Source: an uncultured Bacteroidales bacterium | GTDB taxonomy: Bacteria > Bacteroidota > Bacteroidia > Bacteroidales > Paludibacteraceae | NCBI GenBank assembly: GCA_937916355.1 | Contig: CALFTM010000007.1 | Location: forward strand, 1-61,149 | Direction: 5' to 3' | DNA length: 61,149 bases | In this document: positions 33,698 to 42,499 of the stretch, piece by piece | Layout: every line of letters starts with the position of its first letter | Position numbering within the stretch: position 1 is the first letter of the stretch | Notes under the pieces: model-generated | What the model was told of the DNA's origin: nothing | Seen by the model: only the letters and a program-made list of their open reading frames with translations | Databases searched by the model: none | Translations under genes and position numbers: made by a program

Positions 33698-34507
33698 ATG
33701 AAATATAAAATTTTAGTATTAGATATTGATGGCACGCTGACTAACTCTAAAAAAGAGATTACTGAGCGTACAAAGATTGCGTTGCGTAAGGCGCAGGAGA
33801 ATGGTGTTGTGGTAGTTTTGGCATCGGGTCGTCCGACTCCGGGCATAAAACCCATAGCAGAAGAGATTGAGTTGGCGAAATATGGAGGTTATATCCTCTC
33901 CTTTAATGGCGCTGTCATAACCAATTACCAGACGAAGGAGGTGATTTTTGAAAAGGTTTTGCCTGATGGCGTTGTTCCCATTTTGTATGAAGAGTCTAAA
34001 AAGGCAAATGTCTCCATTGTTTCATATTTAGATGATGTGATAATAACTGAGACACCCGATAATCAATATGTTGAAATAGAAGCTTTCATCAATAAAATGA
34101 AGGTGCAGAAGGTTGATGATTTTGTAGATACACTTCGTGCGCCTGTCACAAAATGTCTGATGGTAGGAGATCCAGAAAAGTTGGTGAAAGAAGAGGAGAG
34201 GTTGAAAAAGAAGATGGGGGAGAGGTTGAACATTTATCGTTCAGAACCATTTTTTTTGGAAATCATGCCGCAAAACATTGACAAAGCCTATTCATTGGAA
34301 CGATTGTTAAAACATTTAGGAATGACGAGAGAAGAGATGATTGCTTGTGGGGATGGTTTTAATGATAGGTCAATGATAGAGTTTGCCGGCTTGGGAGTTG
34401 CGATGTGTAATGCGCAAGATGTCGTGAAAGAGGTGGCTGATCTTGTGACGCTCACTAATGATGAAGATGGCGTTGCTCTTGTGGTGGAGGATTATATGTT
34501 AGGTTGA
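33698..34507 (+). CDS. Cof-type HAD-IIB phosphatase
   Basis: This 269-residue soluble hydrolase has motif I DIDGTLTNSKKE at residues 8-19, ASGRPTPG as motif II, a large C2-type cap, and motif IV ACGDGFNDRSMI near residue 210. This is the Cof/YidA pattern, acting on sugar phosphates or phosphorylated cofactors. The ATG at 33698 is chosen; the in-frame TTG at 33692 overlaps the upstream stop. It is the last gene of the operon, followed by the terminator at 34541-34575. Confidence 0.9.
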   Translation: MKYKILVLDIDGTLTNSKKEITERTKIALRKAQENGVVVVLASGRPTPGIKPIAEEIELAKYGGYILSFNGAVITNYQTKEVIFEKVLPDGVVPILYEESKKANVSIVSYLDDVIITETPDNQYVEIEAFINKMKVQKVDDFVDTLRAPVTKCLMVGDPEKLVKEEERLKKKMGERLNIYRSEPFFLEIMPQNIDKAYSLERLLKHLGMTREEMIACGDGFNDRSMIEFAGLGVAMCNAQDVVKEVADLVTLTNDEDGVALVVEDYMLG

Positions 34508-34540
34508 AATTTAAGTTGCAGATTCAAATTCAAATGATAC

Positions 34541-34575
34541 AAAAAGAGGATGTCGTTGTGACACCCTCTTTTTTG
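34541..34575. terminator. Bidirectional terminator between the HAD gene and alaS
   Basis: AAAAAGAGG with TGTC pairs with GACA and CCTCTTTTTT (34541-34549 and 34560-34574), leaving one mismatch. It serves both converging transcripts. Confidence 0.85.
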
Positions 34576-34590
34576 ATATGAAGCTAATGG

Positions 34591-37209
34591 TTACCCAATT
34601 TTACTTTTCAGAATCTCAAAAGCTTTTTCTAAACCATTGATGTTTTTACCTCCAGCTTGTGCGAAGAATGGTTGTCCACCACCACCTCCTTGGATCTCTT
34701 TCGCAGCTTCACAGACAGTCTTTACTGCATTATATCCCTCTGCTACCATGGAATCAGAGAATGCCACCGTCAAAGCCGGTTTCCCATTTTGTGACGTTGC
34801 TGCAAAGAACGCCATCGGACAATCTCCTATTTGGTTTCTGACATTGAAGGCAATCGTTTTTACTGCATCTGATGCAAATTCTCCCTTCATTGCCACGATT
34901 TTCACCCCATTACTTTCCGAAGCGTTTTGGATAATTTTTTCAGTTATTTGATGAAGTTTCTCTTGAGTGAAAGAGTCAACCTCTTTTTTCAACTCTGTAT
35001 TCTCCTCGATTGTCTTTTTGATGGATTGGACAAGGTTTGGAGTGTTGTTGAAGAAATTCTTGAGGTCGCGCAAAATATCTAGTTGTATGTTCACGAACTC
35101 CTCCACTTTCTCACCTGAAATTGCCTCTATGCGTCGAACTCCTGCTGCCACAGAACCTTCAGACATGATTTTAACCATTCCGATCTCTCCAGTAGATTTT
35201 ACGTGAGTTCCTCCACAGAGTTCCATTGAAGGTCCGAACTTGATGACACGAACGCTGTCTCCATATTTTTCACCGAAGAGGGCAATCGCACCTTTTTGAC
35301 GAGCTTCTTCTAAAGGAATATCACGAAACTCCTCCAACGGAATGTTTTGTCGAATCATTTCGTTTGCCAATTTTTCAGCCTTGCGAAGTTCTTCGTCTGT
35401 CACCTTTTGGAAATGAGAGAAGTCGAAACGTAGACTTTCAGAGGAGACGAACGAACCTTTTTGCTCCACATGTGTTCCCAAAACCTCTCTCAGCGCATAA
35501 TCCAGCAAGTGAGTGGCGGTGTGGTTGCAGGCAGTCTGCTGTCTCTTCTTTTTATTGACGAACGCTTGGAATGTGCAGGTCAAGTCTGTCGGCAACTTCT
35601 TCATGAGGTGAACCGTCAGATTGTTCTCTTTCTTTGTGTCGATAACTTCAAATTTTTCTCCGTTAGCCTCTATGTGTCCTGCATCACCCAATTGACCTCC
35701 CATTTCTGCGTAGAACGGAGTCTGGTCAAAAACGACTTGGAATAATTCGGTGTTTTTTTGTTTGATTTTTCTATATCGAAGGATGTTGATTTCTGCTTCT
35801 GTAAAATCATATCCAATAAATTGTGATTCTCCACCTTTCAGTGTCACCCAATCTGATGTTTCAATAGAAGCGGCGTTTCTCGCTCTCTCCTTTTGTTTCT
35901 GCATCTCTTGGTTGAACTGATCTTCGTTTACGGTCATGCCATTTTCACGAAGGATCAACTCAGTCAAGTCAAGAGGGAATCCGTAAGTGTCGTACAATGT
36001 GAAAGCATTGACTCCTGAAATCTCTTTTTCGCCTTTTGCTTTTGCATCCTCCATTACCTTGTCCAGTAATCTGATTCCTAAATCCAAAGTACGTAGGAAT
36101 GCCTCCTCCTCCTCTTTCATTACCTTCTCAACCAGTTGTTGTTGAGCGATGAGTTCGGGATAAGCCTCTCCCATAGTGTCGATGAGGGCTGGAATCAGTT
36201 TGTACATGAATGCTGCCCTTTGTCCTAAGAACGTGTAGCCATATCTTACAGCACGTCGGAGAATACGTCTGATGACATATCCCGCTTTTGCGTTTGAAGG
36301 CAGCTGACCATCTGTGATGGAAAATGCGATGGTTCTGATGTGGTCGGCAATCACACGCATTGCCACGTCAGTCTCCTTCTTTTCTCCATATTTGCAATTA
36401 CAGATGTTGCCAATCTCTTGAATGATTGGTTGGAACACATCTGTGTCGTAGTTTGATTTTTTTCCTTGCAATGCCATGCAGAGACGCTCAAATCCCATTC
36501 CAGTGTCGACATGCTTTGCAGGAAGAGGTTCAAGAGAACCATCCGCCTTTCTGTTGAATTGCATGAAGACATTATTCCAGATTTCGATAACCTGCGGATT
36601 GTCCTTATTGACCAACTCCACTCCCGGCACTTTCGCACGCTCCTCATCATCACGGAGGTCGATGTGGATTTCAGAACATGGTCCGCAAGGTCCGGTCTCT
36701 CCCATTTCCCAGAAGTTGTCATGTTTATTTCCGTCGATGATTCGATCCTTTGGGAGGAACTGCGACCAGATTTCAGCGGCTTCGTCATCTCTTCCCAAAT
36801 TATCTTCTTTGCTACCTTCGAAAACTGTAGCATAGAGTCTGTTAGGATCTAATTTTAAAACATCGACCAAATATTCCCATGCCCATGTGATAGCCTCTTT
36901 TTTGAAGTAATCTCCAAAAGACCAGTTTCCAAGCATTTCAAACATGGTGTGATGGTATGTGTCGAGTCCAACCTCCTCAAGGTCGTTGTGTTTTCCGCTG
37001 ACGCGGAGACACTTTTGCGAGTCGGCGACACGAGGGTATTTGCGAGGTTGGTTTCCTAAAAAAATGTCTTTAAATTGGTTCATTCCAGCATTGGTGAACA
37101 TCAATGTGGGGTCGTTTTTTACGACCATCGGCGCAGAAGGCACTATCGTGTGTCCTTTCGATGCGAAAAAATCGGTGAACGATTTTCTAATCTCTTTAGC
37201 TGTCAACAT
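34591..37209 (-). CDS. alaS: Alanyl-tRNA synthetase
   Basis: This 872-residue class II enzyme charges tRNA-Ala. The N-terminal catalytic core has SFTDFFASKGHTIVPSAP, TNAGMNQFKDIFLG and GETGPCGPCSEIH. The editing domain carries the zinc-binding CNHTATHLLDYALR and CGGTHVKSTGEIG. A Gly-rich C-Ala segment (GGGGGQPFFAQAGG) closes the protein. Length and order are standard. It is a single-gene transcript with a well-formed promoter at 37235-37265. Confidence 0.97.
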   Translation of the reverse strand: MLTAKEIRKSFTDFFASKGHTIVPSAPMVVKNDPTLMFTNAGMNQFKDIFLGNQPRKYPRVADSQKCLRVSGKHNDLEEVGLDTYHHTMFEMLGNWSFGDYFKKEAITWAWEYLVDVLKLDPNRLYATVFEGSKEDNLGRDDEAAEIWSQFLPKDRIIDGNKHDNFWEMGETGPCGPCSEIHIDLRDDEERAKVPGVELVNKDNPQVIEIWNNVFMQFNRKADGSLEPLPAKHVDTGMGFERLCMALQGKKSNYDTDVFQPIIQEIGNICNCKYGEKKETDVAMRVIADHIRTIAFSITDGQLPSNAKAGYVIRRILRRAVRYGYTFLGQRAAFMYKLIPALIDTMGEAYPELIAQQQLVEKVMKEEEEAFLRTLDLGIRLLDKVMEDAKAKGEKEISGVNAFTLYDTYGFPLDLTELILRENGMTVNEDQFNQEMQKQKERARNAASIETSDWVTLKGGESQFIGYDFTEAEINILRYRKIKQKNTELFQVVFDQTPFYAEMGGQLGDAGHIEANGEKFEVIDTKKENNLTVHLMKKLPTDLTCTFQAFVNKKKRQQTACNHTATHLLDYALREVLGTHVEQKGSFVSSESLRFDFSHFQKVTDEELRKAEKLANEMIRQNIPLEEFRDIPLEEARQKGAIALFGEKYGDSVRVIKFGPSMELCGGTHVKSTGEIGMVKIMSEGSVAAGVRRIEAISGEKVEEFVNIQLDILRDLKNFFNNTPNLVQSIKKTIEENTELKKEVDSFTQEKLHQITEKIIQNASESNGVKIVAMKGEFASDAVKTIAFNVRNQIGDCPMAFFAATSQNGKPALTVAFSDSMVAEGYNAVKTVCEAAKEIQGGGGGQPFFAQAGGKNINGLEKAFEILKSKIG

Positions 37210-37609
37210 CTTTTGTTACTTATTATTGTAAGTGCAAATTTAGTAAATTCTCTTAATTTAGCAAAAAAGTTTGCTGTGGCTTGTTAGTTGTTTTTTTGTA
37301 ATTCTATCACACTTTAGGAGGTTGCTAAAAGTTAAAGAGAAGGATTTTGAATGTTTAATTTACCAAACAGACGTTTAAGGCTTGCACGTTTCATGGATTT
37401 TTACGAAATTTGCCTACGGTTGGATTCTGATTTTGAAGGTGTCTTGTTGTTTTTTATGTTTGAAGAAAAGATTCAACTTTTTTGAGTATAATAATATTTT
37501 GGTGGATGAATATCTGCCAAACATAGGAGGACAGTAGATTTGGACGGTGATTGGACTGTTTTTTTTACGTCTTGTTCAAGGGCTGTTGTTTTTTTGTAAA
37601 TGATATTTT
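37210..37609. other. Divergent gap between alaS and the M23 gene
   Basis: This 400-base region has no coding frame that looks real. It holds the alaS promoter near its left end. Toward the M23 gene it contains two weak hairpins each followed by T runs: TTGAA/TTCAA at about 37464-37480, and ACAGT/ACTGT at about 37530-37567. The M23 gene may thus have a long leader with weak terminators. Its own promoter was not identified; GAAATTTG at 37405-37412 is the nearest match. Confidence 0.4.
37235..37265 (-). promoter_or_regulatory. Promoter of alaS
   Basis: On the minus strand TTTG (37265-37262) is followed after 19 bases by TAAATTTG (37242-37235). Both boxes match the Bacteroidota consensus. The start codon lies 26 bases further on. 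Confidence 0.7.
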
Positions 37610-38581
37610 ATGTCAAAAGCGAGGTTTAAGTATAATCCGAAGACGCTCTCTTATGAGCGTGTGGATAATACGATAAAGCATAAGTTTTCTTATTTATTCT
37701 CTCACTTGTTGAGCGGATTTCTTGTTGGTTTAACTTTTTTTGTGCTGTTTGCCCTTTTTATTCCTTCTCCGAGAGTGAAGAAATTGGAGAGTGAGAAGGC
37801 GGAACTTGATGCGCAGTATAGTTTGTTGAGCAGGGAGTTGCTTGACATTCAGGAGGTCTTGACGGATATGGAACAACGTGATGACCAACTTTATAGGGTG
37901 GTTGTCCAAGCAGATCCTTTGGCGAACAATATTCGGCGTTCAGCCCGTTCGCAATCAAAGTATAATGAAATACTGAATAAAACAAATTCGGAAATAGCCG
38001 CGACTACCACCGCTCAGTTGGCGGAGATTCGTCAACGGCTCTATATACAATCGCTCTCCTTTGATGAATTGACTAATTTGGTGAAGAATCGTGAGGATAT
38101 GTTATTGAGCATACCGGGAATTCAGCCTGTGATGAATAAGGATTTGAAACGTATGGCCTCAGGTTTCGGTTTTCGTATCGACCCGATCTATCGTACACCT
38201 AAATTTCATGCGGGAATGGACTTCTCAGGAGAGACAGGAACGGAGATATATGCTACAGGAAAAGCGACTGTGGAGTTTAAGGGCTGGATGCAGGGGTATG
38301 GAAATACAGTTGTTTTGAATCATGGTTATGGTTACAAGACACTGTACGCCCACTTAAATAATTTTGAGAAAAAACTGAAAGTAGGGTCAACCGTGAATAG
38401 AGGTGATGTAATCGCTTATATGGGTAATACGGGAAAATCGACCGGACCTCATCTCCACTATGAGGTGCATTATCGAGGTAAAGTGACCGACCCTCGTAAT
38501 TACTACTATATAGATTTGTCTCCAGAGGATTACGATAAGATGATTCAAATCACATCTAATAACGGAAATGTTTATGATTGA
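37610..38581 (+). CDS. M23-family metallopeptidase with N-terminal membrane anchor
   Basis: This 323-residue protein has one transmembrane helix (about 34-52), a coiled-coil stretch (about 58-160) and a C-terminal LytM/M23 domain. Zinc and catalytic residues are intact: HAGMDF (HxxxD) near residue 201, YAHL, and the HLH of TGPHLHYEV near 285. Such proteins cut peptidoglycan cross-bridges or regulate amidases at the division site. The gene shares 14 bases with the next gene, a MerR-type regulator, so the two are coupled. Confidence 0.9.
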   Translation: MSKARFKYNPKTLSYERVDNTIKHKFSYLFSHLLSGFLVGLTFFVLFALFIPSPRVKKLESEKAELDAQYSLLSRELLDIQEVLTDMEQRDDQLYRVVVQADPLANNIRRSARSQSKYNEILNKTNSEIAATTTAQLAEIRQRLYIQSLSFDELTNLVKNREDMLLSIPGIQPVMNKDLKRMASGFGFRIDPIYRTPKFHAGMDFSGETGTEIYATGKATVEFKGWMQGYGNTVVLNHGYGYKTLYAHLNNFEKKLKVGSTVNRGDVIAYMGNTGKSTGPHLHYEVHYRGKVTDPRNYYYIDLSPEDYDKMIQITSNNGNVYD

Positions 38582-39020
38582 TTCATTTGACGAGGAAGTT
38601 GATGATGATTTGAGGATGGAGGTGTCTTCTTCCCCTAAACTCTCTATCCGCCGTGATAAAATGTATTTCACAATTGGTGAAGTCTCTGAAATGGTTGGTG
38701 TGGCTGATTCAACCCTCCGGTTTTGGGAAAAACAATTCCCTTTTTTTGCTCCTAAAAAAAGTGAGGGGAAGACCAGATATTATTCAAGGAAGGATATAAA
38801 AAATATTCATTTGCTGATTTATCTTCTGAAAGAACGCAAATTCACCATAGAAGGAGCAAAGAAATTACTGAAAGAAGATCGTAAAAACACCGAAAAAAAA
38901 CATGTCATTGTAATGAAATTGAGAAAGATAAAAACTGAAATACACTCGTTAAGGTTGGCTTTTGATAATCATCTGGATTTGTCGGAGGAGGTTGACGTTA
39001 ATAGAGAGTCGAAAGGATGA
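38568..39020 (+). CDS. MerR-family transcriptional regulator
   Basis: This 150-residue DNA-binding protein has a MerR winged helix-turn-helix at about residues 35-105 (YFTIGEVSEMVGVADSTLRFWEK, then RYYSRKDI). A short basic tail follows, without the Cys or large effector domain of metal or drug sensors. An acidic N-terminal extension of about 30 residues precedes the domain. The start overlaps the M23 gene by 14 bases; an alternative ATG lies at 38574. This regulator next to an M23 peptidase is a common Bacteroidota pairing; its targets are unknown. Confidence 0.9.
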   Translation: MFMIDSFDEEVDDDLRMEVSSSPKLSIRRDKMYFTIGEVSEMVGVADSTLRFWEKQFPFFAPKKSEGKTRYYSRKDIKNIHLLIYLLKERKFTIEGAKKLLKEDRKNTEKKHVIVMKLRKIKTEIHSLRLAFDNHLDLSEEVDVNRESKG

Positions 39021-39038
39021 TTTTTAGAAAAAAAAATT

Positions 39039-39683
39039 ATGGAATGGATTAATCACATAATTGAAAATCAAGATCTGATCACAATCGTTTTAGACTCTAT
39101 TGGGACTTTTGCTTTCGCCATAAGTGGAATACGTCTGGCTGCCAGCAAAGATTTCGATTTGTTTGGAGCTTATGTTGTGGGTTTAATTACAGCAGTCGGT
39201 GGAGGAACGATTCGTGATTTGTGTTTAAATCAGACTCCCGCATGGATGTCCAATTACATATATTTGGTATGGACGGCGATTGCTTTGGTCTTCGTGATCA
39301 TTTTTCGCAAGTATCTAATTCGTTTGAATAATACCTTTTTTATTTTCGATACCATTGGACTCGCACTTTTCACTGTTGTTGGTATAGAAAAAGCGTTGGA
39401 GTTTAATCATCCTTTTTGGGTGGCAATCATCATGGGTACGCTTACCGGTGCTGCAGGAGGAGTTTTGCGGGACATCCTTATCAACCAGATACCTCTTATA
39501 TTCAGAAAAGAGATCTATGCGATAGCCTGCATAGTTGGTGGGGTGGTCTATTTCTGCTGCGACAAGGTTTTAGATGATTCAGCCGCAGTCCAGATTATCA
39601 GCGCTCTTAGTGTGGTGATCACAAGGGTTGTGGCGGTAAAATATCAAATATGTCTTCCTCATATCAAAGGGGAGGGGGCTTGA
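39039..39683 (+). CDS. TRIC-type cation channel family protein (YicG-like)
   Basis: This 214-residue integral membrane protein has seven predicted helices arranged as two repeats. Each repeat carries a GGGTIRD-type motif: AVGGGTIRDL near residue 65 and AAGGVLRDI near 150. This is the UPF0126/TRIC fold of trimeric potassium-permeable channels. It follows the MerR gene by 18 bases and probably shares its transcript. Confidence 0.9.
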   Translation: MEWINHIIENQDLITIVLDSIGTFAFAISGIRLAASKDFDLFGAYVVGLITAVGGGTIRDLCLNQTPAWMSNYIYLVWTAIALVFVIIFRKYLIRLNNTFFIFDTIGLALFTVVGIEKALEFNHPFWVAIIMGTLTGAAGGVLRDILINQIPLIFRKEIYAIACIVGGVVYFCCDKVLDDSAAVQIISALSVVITRVVAVKYQICLPHIKGEGA

Positions 39684-39793
39684 AATTGTGAAGTTTAGAG
39701 GAAGGCAGTCATCTTGAATGTTAATTTTTATCAACAAAATAATATATTCAAGTTGGAAGAGCAAGGAGAGCTTAAAAAAACGGCAAACCATTC

Positions 39794-39824
39794 TTTGAAG
39801 AGTGAAAAAAATAGATTATTTTTG
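39794..39824 (+). promoter_or_regulatory. Promoter of the PorT-like barrel gene
   Basis: TTTG (39794-39797) and TATTTTTG (39817-39824), 19 bases apart, form a textbook Bacteroidota promoter 51 bases before the start codon. Confidence 0.7.
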
Positions 39825-39874
39825 TCGGACTGAAATTTTAATAAATAAAAAAACAGAATAAGAAAAATAATGTC

Positions 39875-40579
39875 ATGAAAAGGATATTTTTCGCCATAGT
39901 ATCATTTTTGTTCGTAATGTCGGCAAATGCGCAGATGAATGATCGTTATACACAGTTTAGTGTGTTTGATGGAGTTCATTATTGGGCGGAGGCTGCTTGT
40001 ACTTATAACTCGACATCGTTGAAACAGGCAGATTATAAAATCGGATATAGGGCTGGTCTCGGTGTCGATATTCCCATTTTTTATTCTTCTGTATCTTTTT
40101 TACCATCAGCACTTTTTGAATGTAAAGGATATACCGAAAATAGAAGAGATCAATCAGGAGGGAAAATCAGTCGAGATGTAACCTCCATGTATATAGAAGT
40201 TCCGTTGGAATTTTCTTTCAATATAAAAGTAGGAAAAAGAGCAGGATTCCAAATCGCTGCAGGTCCTTACCTTGCTTATGGTATAGGGGGGAAGTATACC
40301 GACACTGGGGAAACTAATTTGGGTCTTTATGGAAAAGAGACGATTGAGTTGAACACATTCAAGGAGTCTTCTATAGATTTAGGAGAAGAATTTGATGTTA
40401 AATCAGCTTTGTTGAAGCGTTTTGACCTCGGTGTCGACCTTGGCGTGAGGTTCATTTTCTTCCGTTATTTCATGGTTAAAGTGAATGCTGAATTAGGTTG
40501 TATCGACATGAGGGCGGATGACAGTGCGACTGCATTCAGAAACCGTTCCTTCTCTGCCGGATTGGCTTTTAGGTACTAA
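39875..40579 (+). CDS. Outer-membrane beta-barrel protein (PorT-like fold)
   Basis: This 234-residue protein has a signal peptide ending at SANAQ and then alternating strands: YKIGYRAGLGVDIPIFY, YIEVPLEFSFNIKVG, then AAGPYLAYGIGG. It ends in LAFRY with a terminal aromatic residue. This is the pattern of Bacteroidota PorT-like or outer_membrane_b-barrel proteins. True PorT (a T9SS component) is of similar size, but identity cannot be fixed by eye. It has its own promoter and terminator. Confidence 0.75.
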   Translation: MKRIFFAIVSFLFVMSANAQMNDRYTQFSVFDGVHYWAEAACTYNSTSLKQADYKIGYRAGLGVDIPIFYSSVSFLPSALFECKGYTENRRDQSGGKISRDVTSMYIEVPLEFSFNIKVGKRAGFQIAAGPYLAYGIGGKYTDTGETNLGLYGKETIELNTFKESSIDLGEEFDVKSALLKRFDLGVDLGVRFIFFRYFMVKVNAELGCIDMRADDSATAFRNRSFSAGLAFRY

Positions 40580-40599
40580 ATTTTATATTATAACTACAG

Positions 40600-40635
40600 A
40601 AAGGAGGTTTGTCGTGCATGAGCCTCCTTTTTTTG
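40600..40635 (+). terminator. Terminator after the barrel gene
   Basis: AAAGGAGG (40600-40607) pairs with CCTCCTTT (40623-40630), followed by T residues. The last TTTG (40632-40635) of the T tract also serves as a plausible -33 box for lepA. Confidence 0.8.
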
Positions 40636-40666
40636 TTGTCAGAGAAAATTTTTTTCCCTATCTTCG
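40632..40666 (+). promoter_or_regulatory. Promoter of lepA, overlapping the preceding terminator
   Basis: TTTG (40632-40635) and TATCTTCG (40659-40666, one mismatch from TAnnTTTG) are 23 bases apart. The start codon follows 19 bases later. Confidence 0.5.
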
Positions 40667-40684
40667 CACAAAAATTTATCTTAG

Positions 40685-42472
40685 ATGAAAAATATACGAA
40701 ATTTCTGCATTATAGCACATATTGACCACGGTAAAAGTACGTTGGCGGACCGTTTGTTGGAGTTTACTAAGACCGTGACGGGAAAAGATTTGCAGGCACA
40801 GGTTTTAGATGACATGGATTTGGAGCGAGAACGTGGAATCACCATTAAAAGCCATGCCATTCAGATGGATTATTTGTATAATGGAGAAAAGTACACTCTG
40901 AATCTGATTGACACTCCGGGACATGTGGATTTTTCGTATGAAGTTTCTCGTTCTATCGCAGCTTGTGAGGGTGCGTTGTTGATTGTCGACGCTTCTCAAG
41001 GTATTCAGGCGCAGACCATATCCAATTTGTATATGGCGTTGGAGAATGATTTGGAGATTATCCCTATCATCAATAAGATAGATCTTCCGGGTGCAATGCC
41101 TGAAGAGGTGGAGGATCAGATTGTCGATCTTTTGGGTTGTAAGGCGGAGGATATAATACGAGCCAGCGGAAAGACGGGAGAGGGTGTGATTGATATTCTT
41201 AATGCGATTGTCGACCGCATCAAACCTCCTGTGGGTGATCCTGACGCTCCGTTGCAATGTCTGATTTTCGATTCTGTTTTCAACTCCTTCCGTGGTATCA
41301 TCGCCTATTTTAAAATTTTGAATGGAACGATTAAGAGTGGAGATAATGTGAAGTTTGTTTCTACCGGAAAGGAGTATCTTGCAGATGAGATTGGTATTTT
41401 ACGATTGGATATGTCACCTCAAAAAATGCTCTCAGCGGGTAATGTGGGATATATCATTTCAGGAATCAAGACCTCCAAGGAGGTGAAAGTGGGTGACACG
41501 ATCACGCATGTGTCTCGTCCGTGTGAGAAGGCGATTGAAGGTTTTGAAGAGGTGAAGCCGATGGTTTTTGCTGGAGTTTATCCGATTGATACAGAGGATT
41601 TTGAAGATTTACGTTCATCAATGGAAAAATTGCAGTTGAACGATGCTTCCCTTACGTTTCAAGCAGAGTCTTCATTGGCTTTAGGTTTTGGTTTCCGATG
41701 TGGTTTCTTAGGAATGCTTCACATGGAGATTATCCAAGAGCGTTTGGATCGTGAGTTTGACATGAATGTCATTACTACAGTTCCGAACGTGGAGTACAAT
41801 GTATATACTAAAAAAGGTGAAAAGATAGAGGTGCATAACCCCTCTGGCTTGCCAGACCCTACATTGATTGAAAAAATAGAAGAACCCTATATCAGAGCGT
41901 CGGTGATTACCTCCACAGAATATATCGGTCCTATCATGTCGTTGTGTTTAGGAAAGAGAGGAGAGTTAGTTCGTCAGGACTATATTTCAGGAAATAGAGT
42001 GGAGTTGATTTACGATATGCCTTTGGGAGAAATCGTATTTGATTTTTATGATAAGTTGAAAAGTATTTCCAAGGGCTATGCTTCGTTTGACTACCATCCG
42101 CATGGAATGAGGGAGTCAAAACTTGTGAAATTGGATGTATTGCTCAATGGTGAGGCAGTCGACGCACTTTCAACTTTGACACATTTTGATAATGCTTATA
42201 CGTTAGGAAAAAGAATGTGTGAGAAGTTGAAGGAATTGATCCCTCGTCAGCAATTTGATGTGGCGATTCAGGCAGCTATCGGGTCTAAAATCATTGCGAG
42301 AGAGACTGTTAAGGCTGTTCGTAAGGATGTTACAGCAAAATGTTATGGAGGTGATATTTCCCGTAAAAGAAAACTTCTGGAGAAACAGAAGAAAGGAAAG
42401 AAGCGTATGAAGCAAATTGGTACGGTGGAAGTTCCTCAGAAAGCATTTTTGGAAGTGTTGAAATTGGATTAG
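40685..42472 (+). CDS. lepA: Elongation factor 4 (LepA)
   Basis: This 595-residue translational GTPase remobilises stalled ribosomes and influences initiation-complex biogenesis. G-domain motifs are AHIDHGKST near residue 10, RERGITIKS, DTPGHVDFSYE and NKIDLPGA. The LepA-specific C-terminal domain is present with YASFDYHP, GGDISRKRKLLEKQKKGKKR and GTVEVPQKAF. It is 28 bases upstream of a TPR gene on the same strand. Confidence 0.97.
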   Translation: MKNIRNFCIIAHIDHGKSTLADRLLEFTKTVTGKDLQAQVLDDMDLERERGITIKSHAIQMDYLYNGEKYTLNLIDTPGHVDFSYEVSRSIAACEGALLIVDASQGIQAQTISNLYMALENDLEIIPIINKIDLPGAMPEEVEDQIVDLLGCKAEDIIRASGKTGEGVIDILNAIVDRIKPPVGDPDAPLQCLIFDSVFNSFRGIIAYFKILNGTIKSGDNVKFVSTGKEYLADEIGILRLDMSPQKMLSAGNVGYIISGIKTSKEVKVGDTITHVSRPCEKAIEGFEEVKPMVFAGVYPIDTEDFEDLRSSMEKLQLNDASLTFQAESSLALGFGFRCGFLGMLHMEIIQERLDREFDMNVITTVPNVEYNVYTKKGEKIEVHNPSGLPDPTLIEKIEEPYIRASVITSTEYIGPIMSLCLGKRGELVRQDYISGNRVELIYDMPLGEIVFDFYDKLKSISKGYASFDYHPHGMRESKLVKLDVLLNGEAVDALSTLTHFDNAYTLGKRMCEKLKELIPRQQFDVAIQAAIGSKIIARETVKAVRKDVTAKCYGGDISRKRKLLEKQKKGKKRMKQIGTVEVPQKAFLEVLKLD

Positions 42473-42499
42473 TAGGAAAATTAAAAAGAAAGGGACGAT

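Noticed and set aside
36351..36852. Long frames overlapping alaS in other frames and strands
   Set aside because: alaS is a complete, clearly recognised gene here; the overlapping frames have no domain and biased composition.
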